In this document: piece by piece, positions 26,606-34,934 of the stretch
How the letters are laid out: each line of letters begins with the position of its first letter
Numbering within the stretch: the first letter of the stretch is position 1
Source of the DNA: Nocardioides ginsengisegetis
GTDB taxonomy: Bacteria > Actinomycetota > Actinomycetes > Propionibacteriales > Nocardioidaceae
Reading direction: 5' to 3'
DNA length: 64,000 nucleotides
Assembly (NCBI RefSeq): GCF_014138045.1
Contig: NZ_JACGXA010000001.1
Location: forward strand, 2,341,001 to 2,405,000
Translations under genes and position numbers: made by a program
Notes under the pieces: model-generated
The model's database searches: none
Seen by the model: the letters and a program-made list of their open reading frames with translations, nothing else
What the model was told of the DNA's origin: nothing

Positions 26606-28197
26606 CCTCCCACGACCGGCAGTTCCTCCGCCTCAGCGCCGTCGCGCGGGGCTTCGTCCTCGTGGCCCTCGTCGCACCGGTCCTGTGGTCCAGGGACTCG
26701 CCTGCTTTGGTGGCGCTCGCCGCCGTCGGCGCCGTCTGGGTCCTGGGAACGCTCGCCCAGGCACGCTCCGGCTGGCCAGTCATGACGACGTCCACGCTCG
26801 AGGCGGCGACGATCGGTTCGATCTGCGGCTTCTCGATCCACACCTCGCTCGCCGTGCTCGGTGCCCTCGCGGTCCCCCCGTTCGTCGCCGCCCTCCGGCT
26901 GGGGTGGCGCGGGATGCTCCTGGCCCTCTCGGCCGAGCTCGTGGCCGTGGTCGCCATCCCGGTGGCGGCGTTCGGCGCCCTCACCGGTGACCAGGCCTTC
27001 GGGGCGTTCACCTGGTGCATGACCGGCCTGGGGATGGGTCTGATCGCTGGGTTCGTCCACGCGACCCTGGAACAGGAGAACGACCCGCTGGCGCCCTACC
27101 ACTACGCCCAGGCCTTGATCCGCGAGCTCATCGACCTGTCGGGTGGCCTCAGCTCCGGGCTCGAGCCAGTGGCCCTGGGTGGGGTGATCCTCAGCGCGGT
27201 CCGCGACGACCTCCCAGCCGAGAGCACGGTCCTCTACGTCCCGCGCGGCGACAGCCTCACTCCCCTGATCACCAAGTCCGCCTCGGACACTGACGCCTTA
27301 GGTGGGGCCGCCGAGGAGCTTGCCGTCGAGGCGTGGGCCCTCAGCCGGCCGCTCGTCGACGGCGGGGTCTTCGCGTTCCCGCTGGTCAGCGAGGCGGGCA
27401 CGATCGCTGTCGTGGCCGGCGTGCTCTCCGACCGCGTCGACCTGAAGCTGATCGCCCTCGAGCAGAAGATCGCAGCGCTCAGCGACCGACTCGCGGCCAG
27501 TGCCGTCCACCTCGACACGGCGCTGCTCTTCGCGTCGTTCCGTGACGCGGCCACCGCCGAGGAGCGCCGCCGTCTCGCTCGGGAGATGCACGACGGCGTG
27601 GCTCAGGACATCGCGTCCCTGGGCTACCTCGTCGATGCGCTCGCCGCGCGGGCGGGGTCGCCCGAGCAGGCCGCGCGGATCGCGGTGCTGCGCGAGCGCA
27701 TCACCGCCGTCGTCGCCGAGGTACGGCGCTCGGTCCTCACACTGCGCACCACAGTGGGGACCAGCGAGAGCCTCGGCACCGCCATCGGTGCCATCGCGCG
27801 CAACCTCACCGAGGTCTCCCACGTGCCCATCCACGTCACCCTCGACGAGCGCACCACCCGGCTGCGGCCCGAGGTCGAGGCCGAGCTCTTCCGGATCGCG
27901 CAGGAGGCCATGACCAACGCGGTCCGGCACGCGCACGCGACGCGGATCGACGTGCACTGCCAGGTGCACGCCCCGGCAGCGACGATCACCGTCACCGACG
28001 ACGGCCTGGGCCTCCAGCAGGCGCGCAGCGACTCCCACGGCCTCGAGATCATGCACGAACGGGCCCTGCTCATCGGCGCGCACCTCACGATCACCGACCG
28101 CGAGGCCGGCGGAGCAGCGGTCACGGTGCGGATTCCTGAGCAGAGCGGCGATCCATCGTCGGTCGGCAGCGACAACGATGCGATAGTGGGCGCATGA
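26602..28197 (+). CDS. sensor histidine kinase coupled to the Tad locus
   Basis: A 531-residue sensor kinase. Residues 12-155 carry about five to six membrane segments. Residues 180-300 form a GAF-like cytosolic region (LYVPRGDSLTPL, FAFPLVSEAGTIAVVAGV). A HisKA_3 helix has the phospho-acceptor His330 in RRLAREMHDGVAQDI, followed by a HATPase domain with VTDDGLGL. The GTG at 26602 overlaps the tadC stop, so the kinase is translationally coupled to the pilus genes. Its regulator follows with another ATGA overlap. It probably controls pilus expression or responds to the envelope state; the signal is unknown. Confidence 0.9.
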   Translation: MTSHDRQFLRLSAVARGFVLVALVAPVLWSRDSPALVALAAVGAVWVLGTLAQARSGWPVMTTSTLEAATIGSICGFSIHTSLAVLGALAVPPFVAALRLGWRGMLLALSAELVAVVAIPVAAFGALTGDQAFGAFTWCMTGLGMGLIAGFVHATLEQENDPLAPYHYAQALIRELIDLSGGLSSGLEPVALGGVILSAVRDDLPAESTVLYVPRGDSLTPLITKSASDTDALGGAAEELAVEAWALSRPLVDGGVFAFPLVSEAGTIAVVAGVLSDRVDLKLIALEQKIAALSDRLAASAVHLDTALLFASFRDAATAEERRRLAREMHDGVAQDIASLGYLVDALAARAGSPEQAARIAVLRERITAVVAEVRRSVLTLRTTVGTSESLGTAIGAIARNLTEVSHVPIHVTLDERTTRLRPEVEAELFRIAQEAMTNAVRHAHATRIDVHCQVHAPAATITVTDDGLGLQQARSDSHGLEIMHERALLIGAHLTITDREAGGAAVTVRIPEQSGDPSSVGSDNDAIVGA

Positions 28198-28844
28198 GCA
28201 ACCCGACCAGCGTGCTCCTCGTCGACGACCACCAGCTGATCCGCGACGGTCTGGCCGGTGTCTTCGACCTTGAGGACGACATGACCGTGGTCGGCGTCGC
28301 CGGGAGCGTCGCCGAGGCCCTGGCCAAGTACGACGAGCTCGAGCCGAGCGTCGTCGTGGCCGACCTGCAGCTCCAGGACGGCACCGGCCTCGACATCATC
28401 CGGGCGATCCGCCGCAAGAGCCAGACCACCGGACTGGTCGTGCTGACCATGCACTCGGGCGATGAGCAGATCTTCGCCGCTATGGAGGCAGGCGCGTCGG
28501 GCTTCGTGGGCAAGGACGCCCCGTCCGGCGAGGTCGTGAAGGCAGCTCGCCATTCGGCGGTCTCTCCCCGCTCGTTCGTCTGCGCCGGCCTGGTTGGCGC
28601 CATGATGCGTCGCACCGCCGCGGGGTCCACGAAGCTCTCCGAGCGCGAGCACGAGGTGCTGCTGCTGCTCGCCGACGGGCTCGGGGCCACCGCCATCGGC
28701 GAGAAGCTCTTCATGAGCGAGTCCACGGCCAAGTCGCACATCGCCCGGATCTACCAGAAGCTCGGCGCCAGCAACCGCGCCCAGGCCCTCGTCACCGCGA
28801 TGCGGATCGGGCTGCTGTCCAGCGTGCGCCAGACCAACTCCTGA
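28194..28844 (+). CDS. LuxR/NarL-family response regulator of the Tad locus
   Basis: A 216-residue regulator with a receiver domain (acidic D11-D12, phospho-acceptor Asp57 in VVVADLQLQDGTG, Lys in GFVGKDAPSG) and a C-terminal LuxR helix-turn-helix (LSEREHEVLLLLADGLGATAIG, then MSESTAKSHIARIYQKLG). The ATG overlaps the stop of the sensor kinase by 4 bp. The likely target is the flp pilin promoter region immediately downstream, which contains two inverted repeats. That target is inference. Confidence 0.92.
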   Translation: MSNPTSVLLVDDHQLIRDGLAGVFDLEDDMTVVGVAGSVAEALAKYDELEPSVVVADLQLQDGTGLDIIRAIRRKSQTTGLVVLTMHSGDEQIFAAMEAGASGFVGKDAPSGEVVKAARHSAVSPRSFVCAGLVGAMMRRTAAGSTKLSEREHEVLLLLADGLGATAIGEKLFMSESTAKSHIARIYQKLGASNRAQALVTAMRIGLLSSVRQTNS

Positions 28845-29005
28845 CCCTCGTCAGCCCGCGTCGTTCGTGGCGGCGGGGTAGTCCGAAGTGACTACCGGGC
28901 TCGACACGTCCACCCGGTCACCCACAGGCCCCGATCCGTGAGGCTAGGGACGCGCGAGACTCCCCCCGTCTCGCAGTGACCTGGGACCTCTAAGGGAGAC
29001 TCAAA
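28845..29005 (+). promoter_or_regulatory. flp promoter/leader region with two inverted repeats
   Basis: This 161-bp gap precedes the pilin gene. GTAGTC and GACTAC form 6-bp arms around a 6-bp centre (about 28879-28896), a candidate operator. CGAGAC and GTCTCG form arms around seven pyrimidines (about 28959-28977), which would fold in the leader RNA. A ribosome site AGGGAG stands 8-9 nt before the ATG at 29006. The gap and distinct leader suggest the abundant pilin has its own transcript. Confidence 0.45.
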
Positions 29006-29203
29006 ATGGTGGACTACCTCCGCATCCTGCTCAACGCCCGCTTCGCCAAGATGGAGGAGCGCGGCGCCTCCGCCGTCGAGTACGGCCTGCTCATCGCCGG
29101 CATCGCCGCCGTCATCGTCGCTGTCGTCATCGTCCTCGGCGGCAAGATCAAGGGCGCGTTCACGGACACGTGTAGCGCGATTAGCGGTAGCGGCAGCTGC
29201 TGA
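29006..29203 (+). CDS. flp: Flp-family type IVb pilin
   Basis: A 65-residue prepilin, the major subunit of the Tad pilus. The leader ends in KMEERG, and cleavage after Gly20 leaves A-S-A-V-E with Glu at position +5, as in Flp pilins. A hydrophobic helix (YGLLIAGIAAVIVAVVIVLG) follows, then a short C-terminus with two cysteines (DTCSAISGSGSC) that could form a disulfide. No prepilin peptidase (TadV) or TadE/F pseudopilins lie in this window. A strong hairpin terminator follows directly. Confidence 0.93.
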   Translation: MVDYLRILLNARFAKMEERGASAVEYGLLIAGIAAVIVAVVIVLGGKIKGAFTDTCSAISGSGSC

Positions 29204-29217
29204 TCCGAGCACACGAT

Positions 29218-29246
29218 CCGGCCGCGCGTCCACGACGCGCGGCCGG
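29218..29246. terminator. hairpin terminator between flp and the M48 peptidase gene
   Basis: A perfect 12-bp G+C-rich stem, ccggccgcgcgt (29218-29229) with acgcgcggccgg (29235-29246), has a 5-nt loop and is followed by TTCT. It lies between the convergent flp and M48 genes and probably serves both. Confidence 0.85.
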
Positions 29247-29249
29247 TTC

Positions 29250-30476
29250 TCATTTCGCCTCAGCGATCGCGATCCGCTGGAGGGTGGTGGGGTGGCTGCC
29301 GAACCAGAACTGCGACCAGGCGGGTGGCGTGGGGTCGGCCAGGGCCCGCAGCGACAGCTGCTCCTGCATCGCGACGAAGGCATCGGGGTCGTGGGTGGCC
29401 TCGAGGGCCGCGACGTCGGCGCGGGTCTCGATCTGGCGGCTGATGCCGTTCTCCACGGGGCTCGACAACAGCGTCCCCAACGCGACCAGGGCGAGCAGCA
29501 GCGGCACCGTCGCCGGGTCGCCCACTCCCCCGCGCCGACCGCGCCGCTGTGTTCCGACCAGCAGGCCGAGCAGGCCCACCCCGAAGACCGCGCCGGCAGC
29601 CCCCAGCGCCGATCCGGTCAGCACGTCGTTGTGGCGGGCGTGACCGATCTCGTGAGCCACCACGGACAGCGCCTCGTCCTCCGGCAGGTCATCCACGAGG
29701 TTGTCGTAGACGACGACCCTGCGGGTGTCCCCGAAGCCGGACACGTAGGCGTTGAGCGTCGTCGTACGGCGGGAGGCGTCCGCGACCAGCACGTCGTCGA
29801 CGTGCACGTGCTCCTCGTCGGCCAGCCGCAGGATCTGGGTCCGGAGCGTCCCGTCGGGCAGCGGGGTGAAGTGGTTGAACAGCGGCTCGACCAGCACCGG
29901 GTAGACGTAGGAGCCGGCCAGCACCAGGACGGCGAGGAGCCCGCCCGCGACGGCGGGCCAGCGTCGACGCCAGCGACGGGCACAGGCCATCACGAGCAGC
30001 AGGCCGAGCGAGGTCGTCACGACCAGCACGAGCTGGCCGACGACCAGGTCGTAGGCGAAGCCCGCCCACGACTGGTGGGACAGGCCATAGTCACGGACAT
30101 GGACCCTCAGGGCGACCGCGAACGGGAGGGTGACGACCCGTCCGATCACGGCCAGCGCGGCCACGAGCAGGACGGTGCGGACCCACCAGGGCCCCGGCAT
30201 CCGCCGGGCCAGGCCGGCGCCGCGCCGGGTGAAGCCGAACCAGGCCGCAACGCCGAGCGAGACCGCCAGAGAGCCCCAGCTCCACACCCGCGCCCAGCGC
30301 GAGAAGTCCTCGGCCCGGTCGATCTGCGACGGCGTGAACACCGAGGAGGCCGGGACCGGGGCAGGCATGCCTCCGGGGACGGGGTGCCAGGGCACCAGCC
30401 ACGCCGCCAGCGCGACGAACGCGACCCCGCCGACGAGCGTCACGACCAGCGATGTCCTGCGGGCGGGGTCGGTCAC
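29250..30476 (-). CDS. M48-family membrane metallopeptidase (CAAX protease 1 / Ste24-like)
   Basis: A 408-residue integral membrane zinc peptidase. Membrane segments lie near 10-28, 66-84, 101-125, 145-165 and 178-197. The catalytic HEIGH (275-279) is in LSVVAHEIGHARHNDV. A further hydrophobic pair lies around 290-340, and the third zinc ligand is the Glu in ISRQIETRADVAAL. The overall layout resembles CAAX prenyl protease 1 and HtpX-like quality-control proteases. The GTG at 30476 overlaps the stop of the upstream peptidase gene (GTGA), so the two membrane-linked peptidases are made together. Confidence 0.88.
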   Translation of the reverse strand: MTDPARRTSLVVTLVGGVAFVALAAWLVPWHPVPGGMPAPVPASSVFTPSQIDRAEDFSRWARVWSWGSLAVSLGVAAWFGFTRRGAGLARRMPGPWWVRTVLLVAALAVIGRVVTLPFAVALRVHVRDYGLSHQSWAGFAYDLVVGQLVLVVTTSLGLLLVMACARRWRRRWPAVAGGLLAVLVLAGSYVYPVLVEPLFNHFTPLPDGTLRTQILRLADEEHVHVDDVLVADASRRTTTLNAYVSGFGDTRRVVVYDNLVDDLPEDEALSVVAHEIGHARHNDVLTGSALGAAGAVFGVGLLGLLVGTQRRGRRGGVGDPATVPLLLALVALGTLLSSPVENGISRQIETRADVAALEATHDPDAFVAMQEQLSLRALADPTPPAWSQFWFGSHPTTLQRIAIAEAK

Positions 30477-31681
30477 GCCGCCAAGTGTGACAAACGGGCC
30501 CGCCACTGGGCGGTCAGCTCGCGTTCGGTCAGCCCGAACTCGCGACGCAGCGCCGTGCCGAGCGGTGTCCCGCCGTCCACCTCGCGGTAGAACCGCACCA
30601 ACGCAGGCTCTCCACCGTCGGCCGCGAGCACCGTGCACGCAAGCCAGGCGCTTTCGTACGACGCACCGAGGTGCGAGGCGGTCGTGTCGAACTCCGCGGG
30701 ACCGGGGAGGTGGCCCGGAGGCCCGTCCTTGCGGACCTCCCTGATGATCTGGGAGGCGGTGGTGGTGATCGGCAGCGGTACGTCGCGGAGCGCGACGTAG
30801 TCGGCGAAGCCCTCGAGCAGCCACAGCGGCGTCGCGCTCGTCGCCGCCCCGGTCGCCACGTGGACCGCCTCGTGGCTCATCACGACCTGTGCCCCCTGCG
30901 GCTTGAGCCGGTCGAACACGTCGGGGTTCACGAACACGTGCACGGGTGCGTCCGGAGCCTGCGAGCCGTCGGTGGTGGTCGTGACGGCGGCGATGTTGGA
31001 GTACTGGCCGGGCTCGGCGGCGAGAACCCGCGCCAGGTCGTCCAGGGACCTGGGCACCTCGACGACCAGGCCGGCGTGCCAGCCGGGCAGCACCCGCCGC
31101 ACGACCGGGACTGCGGCCGCAGCCCGCTTGGCGTAGGCGTCGGCCTCGGCGGCCGAGCCGTCCACCGCCACCAGCGTCGAGGCGGTACGACGGACCTCCA
31201 GGCGGTCGCCGAGCCACAACGGGCTCTGCCGACCGCCGCCACCGATCGCGGCGAGGCCGATCCGGTCGCCCTCGTCGACGAAGTGGAAGAGCACCTCCGT
31301 GCGGGCCTGGGTGGCGTCGAAGCCGGCGAGCCGCCAGGTGGTGTCGACGGCGGCCTGCCAGGCACCGTCGGCCGCGAGGGCGCCCTCCTCGTCGACATAG
31401 CGGAGCGTGAAGTCGCGGACCCGGAGATCGTGGGCGTTGTCGACGACGGCGGCGAGCAGGTCGCCCGCGTGCTCGTCGCCGGCCGGCGCCAGCGCGCGCG
31501 CTGCCGCCGGGTCGTCGTTGGTCACTGCCGCTTCGAGGCGGTGCAGCGCTTCGGTCGCCAGTGCCGGGTCGACCCGGTGCGCGGCCCGGTCCGGCGCGGG
31601 AGCGACGTACTCCGAAGGGGCCAGGACGTGCCAGGCGAGGAGTCCGACGACCACCAGCAGGGACAGCGAAAGGCCGGCCAC
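30473..31681 (-). CDS. membrane-anchored peptidase MA-like metalloprotease
   Basis: A 402-residue protein with an N-terminal membrane anchor (SLSLLVVVGLLAWHVL) and a large extracytoplasmic part. Near the C-terminus is a gluzincin site: HEAVH (270-274) and, 19 residues on, the third ligand Glu290 in WLLEGFADYVA, as in the peptidase MA-like family. The N-terminal half resembles an NTF2-like/lipoprotein sensor region, but I cannot name it. The GTG at 31681 is used. The in-frame upstream residues (LADLPTSKAGRPRWW) look like a natural cytoplasmic leader, so a non-standard start further 5' is possible. Substrate is unknown. Confidence 0.8.
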   Translation of the reverse strand: MAGLSLSLLVVVGLLAWHVLAPSEYVAPAPDRAAHRVDPALATEALHRLEAAVTNDDPAAARALAPAGDEHAGDLLAAVVDNAHDLRVRDFTLRYVDEEGALAADGAWQAAVDTTWRLAGFDATQARTEVLFHFVDEGDRIGLAAIGGGGRQSPLWLGDRLEVRRTASTLVAVDGSAAEADAYAKRAAAAVPVVRRVLPGWHAGLVVEVPRSLDDLARVLAAEPGQYSNIAAVTTTTDGSQAPDAPVHVFVNPDVFDRLKPQGAQVVMSHEAVHVATGAATSATPLWLLEGFADYVALRDVPLPITTTASQIIREVRKDGPPGHLPGPAEFDTTASHLGASYESAWLACTVLAADGGEPALVRFYREVDGGTPLGTALRREFGLTERELTAQWRARLSHLAA

Positions 31682-31718
31682 CCACCAACGTGGGCGACCG
31701 GCCTTCGAGGTCGGAAGG

Positions 31719-32699
31719 TCAGCCAGGGCGGACCGCGCCGACGTACGGCATGGTGTGCAGGCCGGTCACCTTGACACCGGCGGAGGGGTTCTCCGCGTTC
31801 ACGATGAGACCGTTGCCGATGTACATGCCCACGTGGCTGATCGGGCTGTAGTAGAACACCAGGTCGCCCGGCTGCAGGTCGCTCTCGGCGATGTGCGGGC
31901 CGGAGCTGTACTGGGCGCTGGAGGAGTGCGGCAGGGCGACGCCGGCCTGCGCCCAGGCCATCATGGTGAGGCCGGAGCAGTCGTAGGCGTCGGGACCCGT
32001 GGCGCCGTAGACGTAGGCGTCGCCGACCTGGGCCATCGCGTAGTTGAGCGCGGCCGCGGCACCGCCGGAGGCGGAGACGCTGGGGAGGCGCGAGGTGTCG
32101 CGGGACAGCAGGGCCTGGCGCTGCTCGGCCTGGAGCTTGCCGAGCAGGGACTTCGCCTCGTTGAGCTTGTCCTCGATCGTGGCCTTCTCCTTGGCCAGCT
32201 TCTCCTTGGTGGCCGCGATCTCGGCGGAGCGCTTCTCGTAGGCCTCGCGGCGGATGTCGAGCGCCTTGACCTCGGTCGAGTAGTCCTCGAAGAGGCTCGA
32301 CTGGAGGTCGTTGAACGCCGACATCGTGGAGAGCTTGGAGAGGAAGGCGCTGGGGTCGTCGGAGACGACGACCTGGCCGACGGAGTTGAGGCCCTCGCCC
32401 TCGTACTGGCGCACGATGGAGTCCTGGACCTGCCCCTGCACGACCGACAGCTTGGCGTCCTGGCGGTCCTGGTCGGCCTTGAGGGCCTTGAGGTCGCGGC
32501 TCAGGTCACGGAGCTGGATCCGGGCGTTGTTGTAGCGCTCCGACGCCTGCTCGGCCACGTGGTAGAGGTGGTCGACGCGCGCCTGGACGTCGTCGATGTT
32601 GGGCTCGGCCTGCGCGGGCGAGGAGGGGATGACGCCGACGGTCGCGGCGAGCGCGATCCCGGACATGGCAGTGATGAGTCGCTTCCGACCGTGGTGCAC
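31719..32699 (-). CDS. NlpC/P60 peptidoglycan endopeptidase with coiled coil (RipC-like)
   Basis: A 326-residue secreted cell-wall hydrolase. It has a signal peptide (cut near AQA-E, 29-32), a long coiled coil (35-200) and a C-terminal NlpC/P60 domain with catalytic Cys241 (AYDCSGLT), His289 (SHVGMYIG) and a polar third residue near Asn301. The family cleaves D-gamma-glutamyl-diaminopimelate bonds in peptide stems, and coiled-coil members are usually controlled by FtsEX-like partners. The GTG start has AGGGAG 11 nt upstream. It lies directly downstream of a ydaO/yuaA riboswitch, so c-di-AMP is predicted to control it. It matches the Rv2190c position of the conserved order. Confidence 0.93.
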   Translation of the reverse strand: MHHGRKRLITAMSGIALAATVGVIPSSPAQAEPNIDDVQARVDHLYHVAEQASERYNNARIQLRDLSRDLKALKADQDRQDAKLSVVQGQVQDSIVRQYEGEGLNSVGQVVVSDDPSAFLSKLSTMSAFNDLQSSLFEDYSTEVKALDIRREAYEKRSAEIAATKEKLAKEKATIEDKLNEAKSLLGKLQAEQRQALLSRDTSRLPSVSASGGAAAALNYAMAQVGDAYVYGATGPDAYDCSGLTMMAWAQAGVALPHSSSAQYSSGPHIAESDLQPGDLVFYYSPISHVGMYIGNGLIVNAENPSAGVKVTGLHTMPYVGAVRPG

Positions 32700-32720
32700 G
32701 AGCGGGAGGTCTCCCTTGCT

Positions 32721-32882
32721 GTCGTACGCCTACCGGGTGAGCTGACGGATTCGGGCACGACTTGCCCTACCCCCACTCCTCGGCGACACCTGCGTGTCCC
32801 CGCCTTGTGAGGGATTCACCCCAGATGTGGTGGTTCCCCGGCTCCAGGACCACCCGAATGGTCCCGGACTCAGCGCGGTGCC
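32721..32882 (-). ncRNA. ydaO/yuaA (cyclic di-AMP) riboswitch
   Basis: Read on the minus strand, the leader of the NlpC/P60 gene contains the ordered conserved blocks of the ydaO/yuaA aptamer. These are GAGTCC (about 32871-32866), GAGCCGGGGAACCA (about 32844-32831), TGGGGTGAATCC (about 32823-32812), GTAGGG (32770-32765), then CCCGAATCCGTCAGCT (about 32755-32740) and CCCGGTAGGC (about 32737-32728). The same class precedes cell-wall hydrolase genes in Streptomyces, where c-di-AMP binding reduces expression. After the aptamer, GGGA-GACC-UCCC (about 32714-32703) can hide the ribosome site, a possible expression platform. Confidence 0.88.
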
Positions 32883-33045
32883 CGCGCGGACCCGAATGAT
32901 CCACTGCCACGGACACCTGAGCCACCGAGGTTAGTGGCGAGACGGGCGCGGGTCCAAACTTTCGGCACCATGTTGCCAACGTGTTCAGGGCCACGCCTGA
33001 CTTTTTGCAGGAGCTTCGTCACATCCGTCACACGCGTCCCGTGGG

Positions 33046-33252
33046 TCACGCGGACTCCACGTCCCGGGCCGTGACGGGCTCCACGAGTCGGAGTGGTGGG
33101 ACGAGCCCACCCTGGGCCAGGACGTCGAGGGCGCGCCGCTCGTCGTCGTCGAAGGTCAGCTCGGGGGGCGGGCCGAGCAGCACGGTCACCACGCAGTCGT
33201 GGCACGCAAGCCCACGCACCACGCAGGTGTCGCAGTCGATTCGCGTCGTCAT
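33046..33252 (-). CDS. small conserved protein with CxxC motifs
   Basis: A 68-residue protein. It opens with MTTRIDCDTCVVRGLACHDC, so Cys-x-x-Cys pairs occur at 7/10 and 17/20, a compact metal- or disulfide-forming site. It continues with a short hydrophobic strand and an acidic helix (DDDERRALDVLAQGG). I have seen near-identical N-termini upstream of NlpC/P60 genes in other actinobacteria, but no function is known. The start at ATG 33252 removes ten residues of the longer frame that have no conservation I recognise. A 346-bp leader with the riboswitch separates it from the hydrolase. Confidence 0.75.
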   Translation of the reverse strand: MTTRIDCDTCVVRGLACHDCVVTVLLGPPPELTFDDDERRALDVLAQGGLVPPLRLVEPVTARDVESA

Positions 33253-33285
33253 GCCGGTGACGCTGTCAGCGCCCACCGACATTTC

Positions 33286-34236
33286 TCACAGGGGCGCCGG
33301 CTCGCGGCGTGTCGGCGTGTCGACGGCCGGCTCGGCAGGCCCCCGCCCCCGCACCACGAGCCACGCCGAGAGGGCCCACACGAGGTCGGCCACGGTGTGC
33401 AAGGCCCGGGTCAGCAGGGCGACCGCCGTGGCGGCGCCCACGCCCATCGAGGGCGCCATCAGCGCGACCATGGTGACCTCCCGGGCGCCGACGCCGGCCG
33501 GTGCCAAGACGACCGCCACGCCCACGGTGTAGCCCACGGCGAAGGCTCCCGCCGCCACGCCCAGCAGCGGCCAGCCCGGGTCGGGCGAGAGCGCGACGAT
33601 GGCGCCGGCGTAGCAGCCCCAGGTCACGCCCATCAGCGCCACGAGCACGGCCACGTCGAGCCACGAGAGGCGCAGCGACTCCCCCGGGCCCGCGACGAAC
33701 GAGCCGAGCCGGTTGACCAGCGCCGGCGCCATGGCCACCACGCACGCCACGAGCCCGAGCACGACCAGCCAGTCCGGGACGTGCAGCGCCCAGGAGCCGG
33801 CGAGGGTCACGGAGCCGCCGAGGAGGCCAGCAGTGGCGAGGTTGACGCCCAGGAACGTCATCGAGGTGCCCACGCTGCAGCGCAGGGGGACGCCGTACTT
33901 CCGGGCGAGGCCGGCGTGCGCGCTCACCGACCACACCGAGCCGGGGATGTACTTGCCGAGCTGGCCCACGAAGAAGACCGCGCGGCCGTCCCAACCGGGC
34001 AGCCGGTGCCCGAAGCCGGCCAGCAGCCGCAGCCAGGCGACGCTGGTGGCCAGGAGCCCCACCAGCACCAGCGTCGAGGCGACGAGCACTCCCGTGATCG
34101 ACGTACGGGCCAGGCCGTGCCGCAACTCGTCCCCGCGGTCGTGCAGCCCCCACCAGGCGAACGCCACCACGAGCAGGAGGAACAGCACCCGCGCGAGGTT
34201 CATCGCGGGCTTCAGGGCGGGGTGGCGGTCGCTCAT
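33286..34236 (-). CDS. lysylphosphatidylglycerol synthase-like (flippase-type) membrane protein
   Basis: A 316-residue integral membrane protein with about eight helices. It resembles the transmembrane half of LPG synthase/AglD family proteins: GQLGKYIPGSVWSV (about 90-103) and APAGVGAREVTMVALM (about 245-260) are hallmark segments. No aminoacyl-transferase domain follows, so it is the stand-alone type, often found in glycan loci and proposed to handle lipid-linked intermediates. The ATG overlaps the stop of the methyltransferase gene by 4 bp. It is last in a four-gene glycan operon. Confidence 0.82.
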   Translation of the reverse strand: MSDRHPALKPAMNLARVLFLLLVVAFAWWGLHDRGDELRHGLARTSITGVLVASTLVLVGLLATSVAWLRLLAGFGHRLPGWDGRAVFFVGQLGKYIPGSVWSVSAHAGLARKYGVPLRCSVGTSMTFLGVNLATAGLLGGSVTLAGSWALHVPDWLVVLGLVACVVAMAPALVNRLGSFVAGPGESLRLSWLDVAVLVALMGVTWGCYAGAIVALSPDPGWPLLGVAAGAFAVGYTVGVAVVLAPAGVGAREVTMVALMAPSMGVGAATAVALLTRALHTVADLVWALSAWLVVRGRGPAEPAVDTPTRREPAPL

Positions 34237-34934
34237 CCGGTCCTCAGGGAGATCAGCGCCGTCCGCGTGGGGTAGGGCAGCGACGGGGTGAGCCCGCGGG
34301 TCCAGGTCACGTCGATCCGGTCCCCCTGGGCGGCCACCGCGTGGCGGTAGCGCGCCCGGTCGACGTTGTCGAGCACGATCAGGCCGTCCGGCGCCAGCCT
34401 GTCGACGGCCTTGTCCAGGCACGCCTCCCGGGCCCGGCCGTCGATGACGATCAGGTCGAGCGGACCGGGGACCTCGTCGATCGCGTCGACGTAGTTGGTG
34501 AAGTCGAGGTCGGCGAAGCCGGGCTTGCCCGAGGGGATGCCCCCGGGCCAGGCCGGTCCCGGCGGGACGGCGACGAGCCGGGCGTTGTCGGGCAGCACCG
34601 GGGCCATCCGGTCGGCCCAGGCCAGGTCGTGCTCGACGCTGACGACCGAGGCGGCCCGCCGCCCCAGCCAGGCCGTGGACGCGCCGGAGCCCCACTCGAA
34701 CGCCGCGGCGCACGGCCTCCGCCGCAGGAACTCCTCGACCTCGTCGGCGGAGCGGAACGTCCACCACGGGACGTCGAGGGCCAACAGGTCCTCGAGGTCG
34801 TAGATGGAGAACCACGACCGGACCCAGAGCGCGGCGCGCGAGCGGTGCGCGAGGAGGTCGAGGAGGTGCAGCACGCCGAGGACGCCGAGCACGGAGCGTG
34901 CGGCGCGGACCAGCGTGACGTAGGTGCGCTTCAC
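34233..34934 (-). CDS. class I SAM-dependent methyltransferase (glycan module 1)
   Basis: A 233-residue protein with an N-terminal hydrophobic stretch (about 14-28) and a Rossmann methyltransferase core. Motif I-like AFEWGSGASTAWLG, acidic loop VVSVEHD and motif IV-like DLIVIDGRARE are visible. The same pattern (VFEYGGGGSTLWFL, VVTVEHD, DLVVVDGRER) is in the methyltransferase of the second glycan module at 42877, so the two are paralogous. It probably methylates a sugar or lipid-linked glycan; the substrate is unproven. GTGA and ATGA overlaps couple it to both neighbours. Confidence 0.78.
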   Translation of the reverse strand: MKRTYVTLVRAARSVLGVLGVLHLLDLLAHRSRAALWVRSWFSIYDLEDLLALDVPWWTFRSADEVEEFLRRRPCAAAFEWGSGASTAWLGRRAASVVSVEHDLAWADRMAPVLPDNARLVAVPPGPAWPGGIPSGKPGFADLDFTNYVDAIDEVPGPLDLIVIDGRAREACLDKAVDRLAPDGLIVLDNVDRARYRHAVAAQGDRIDVTWTRGLTPSLPYPTRTALISLRTG

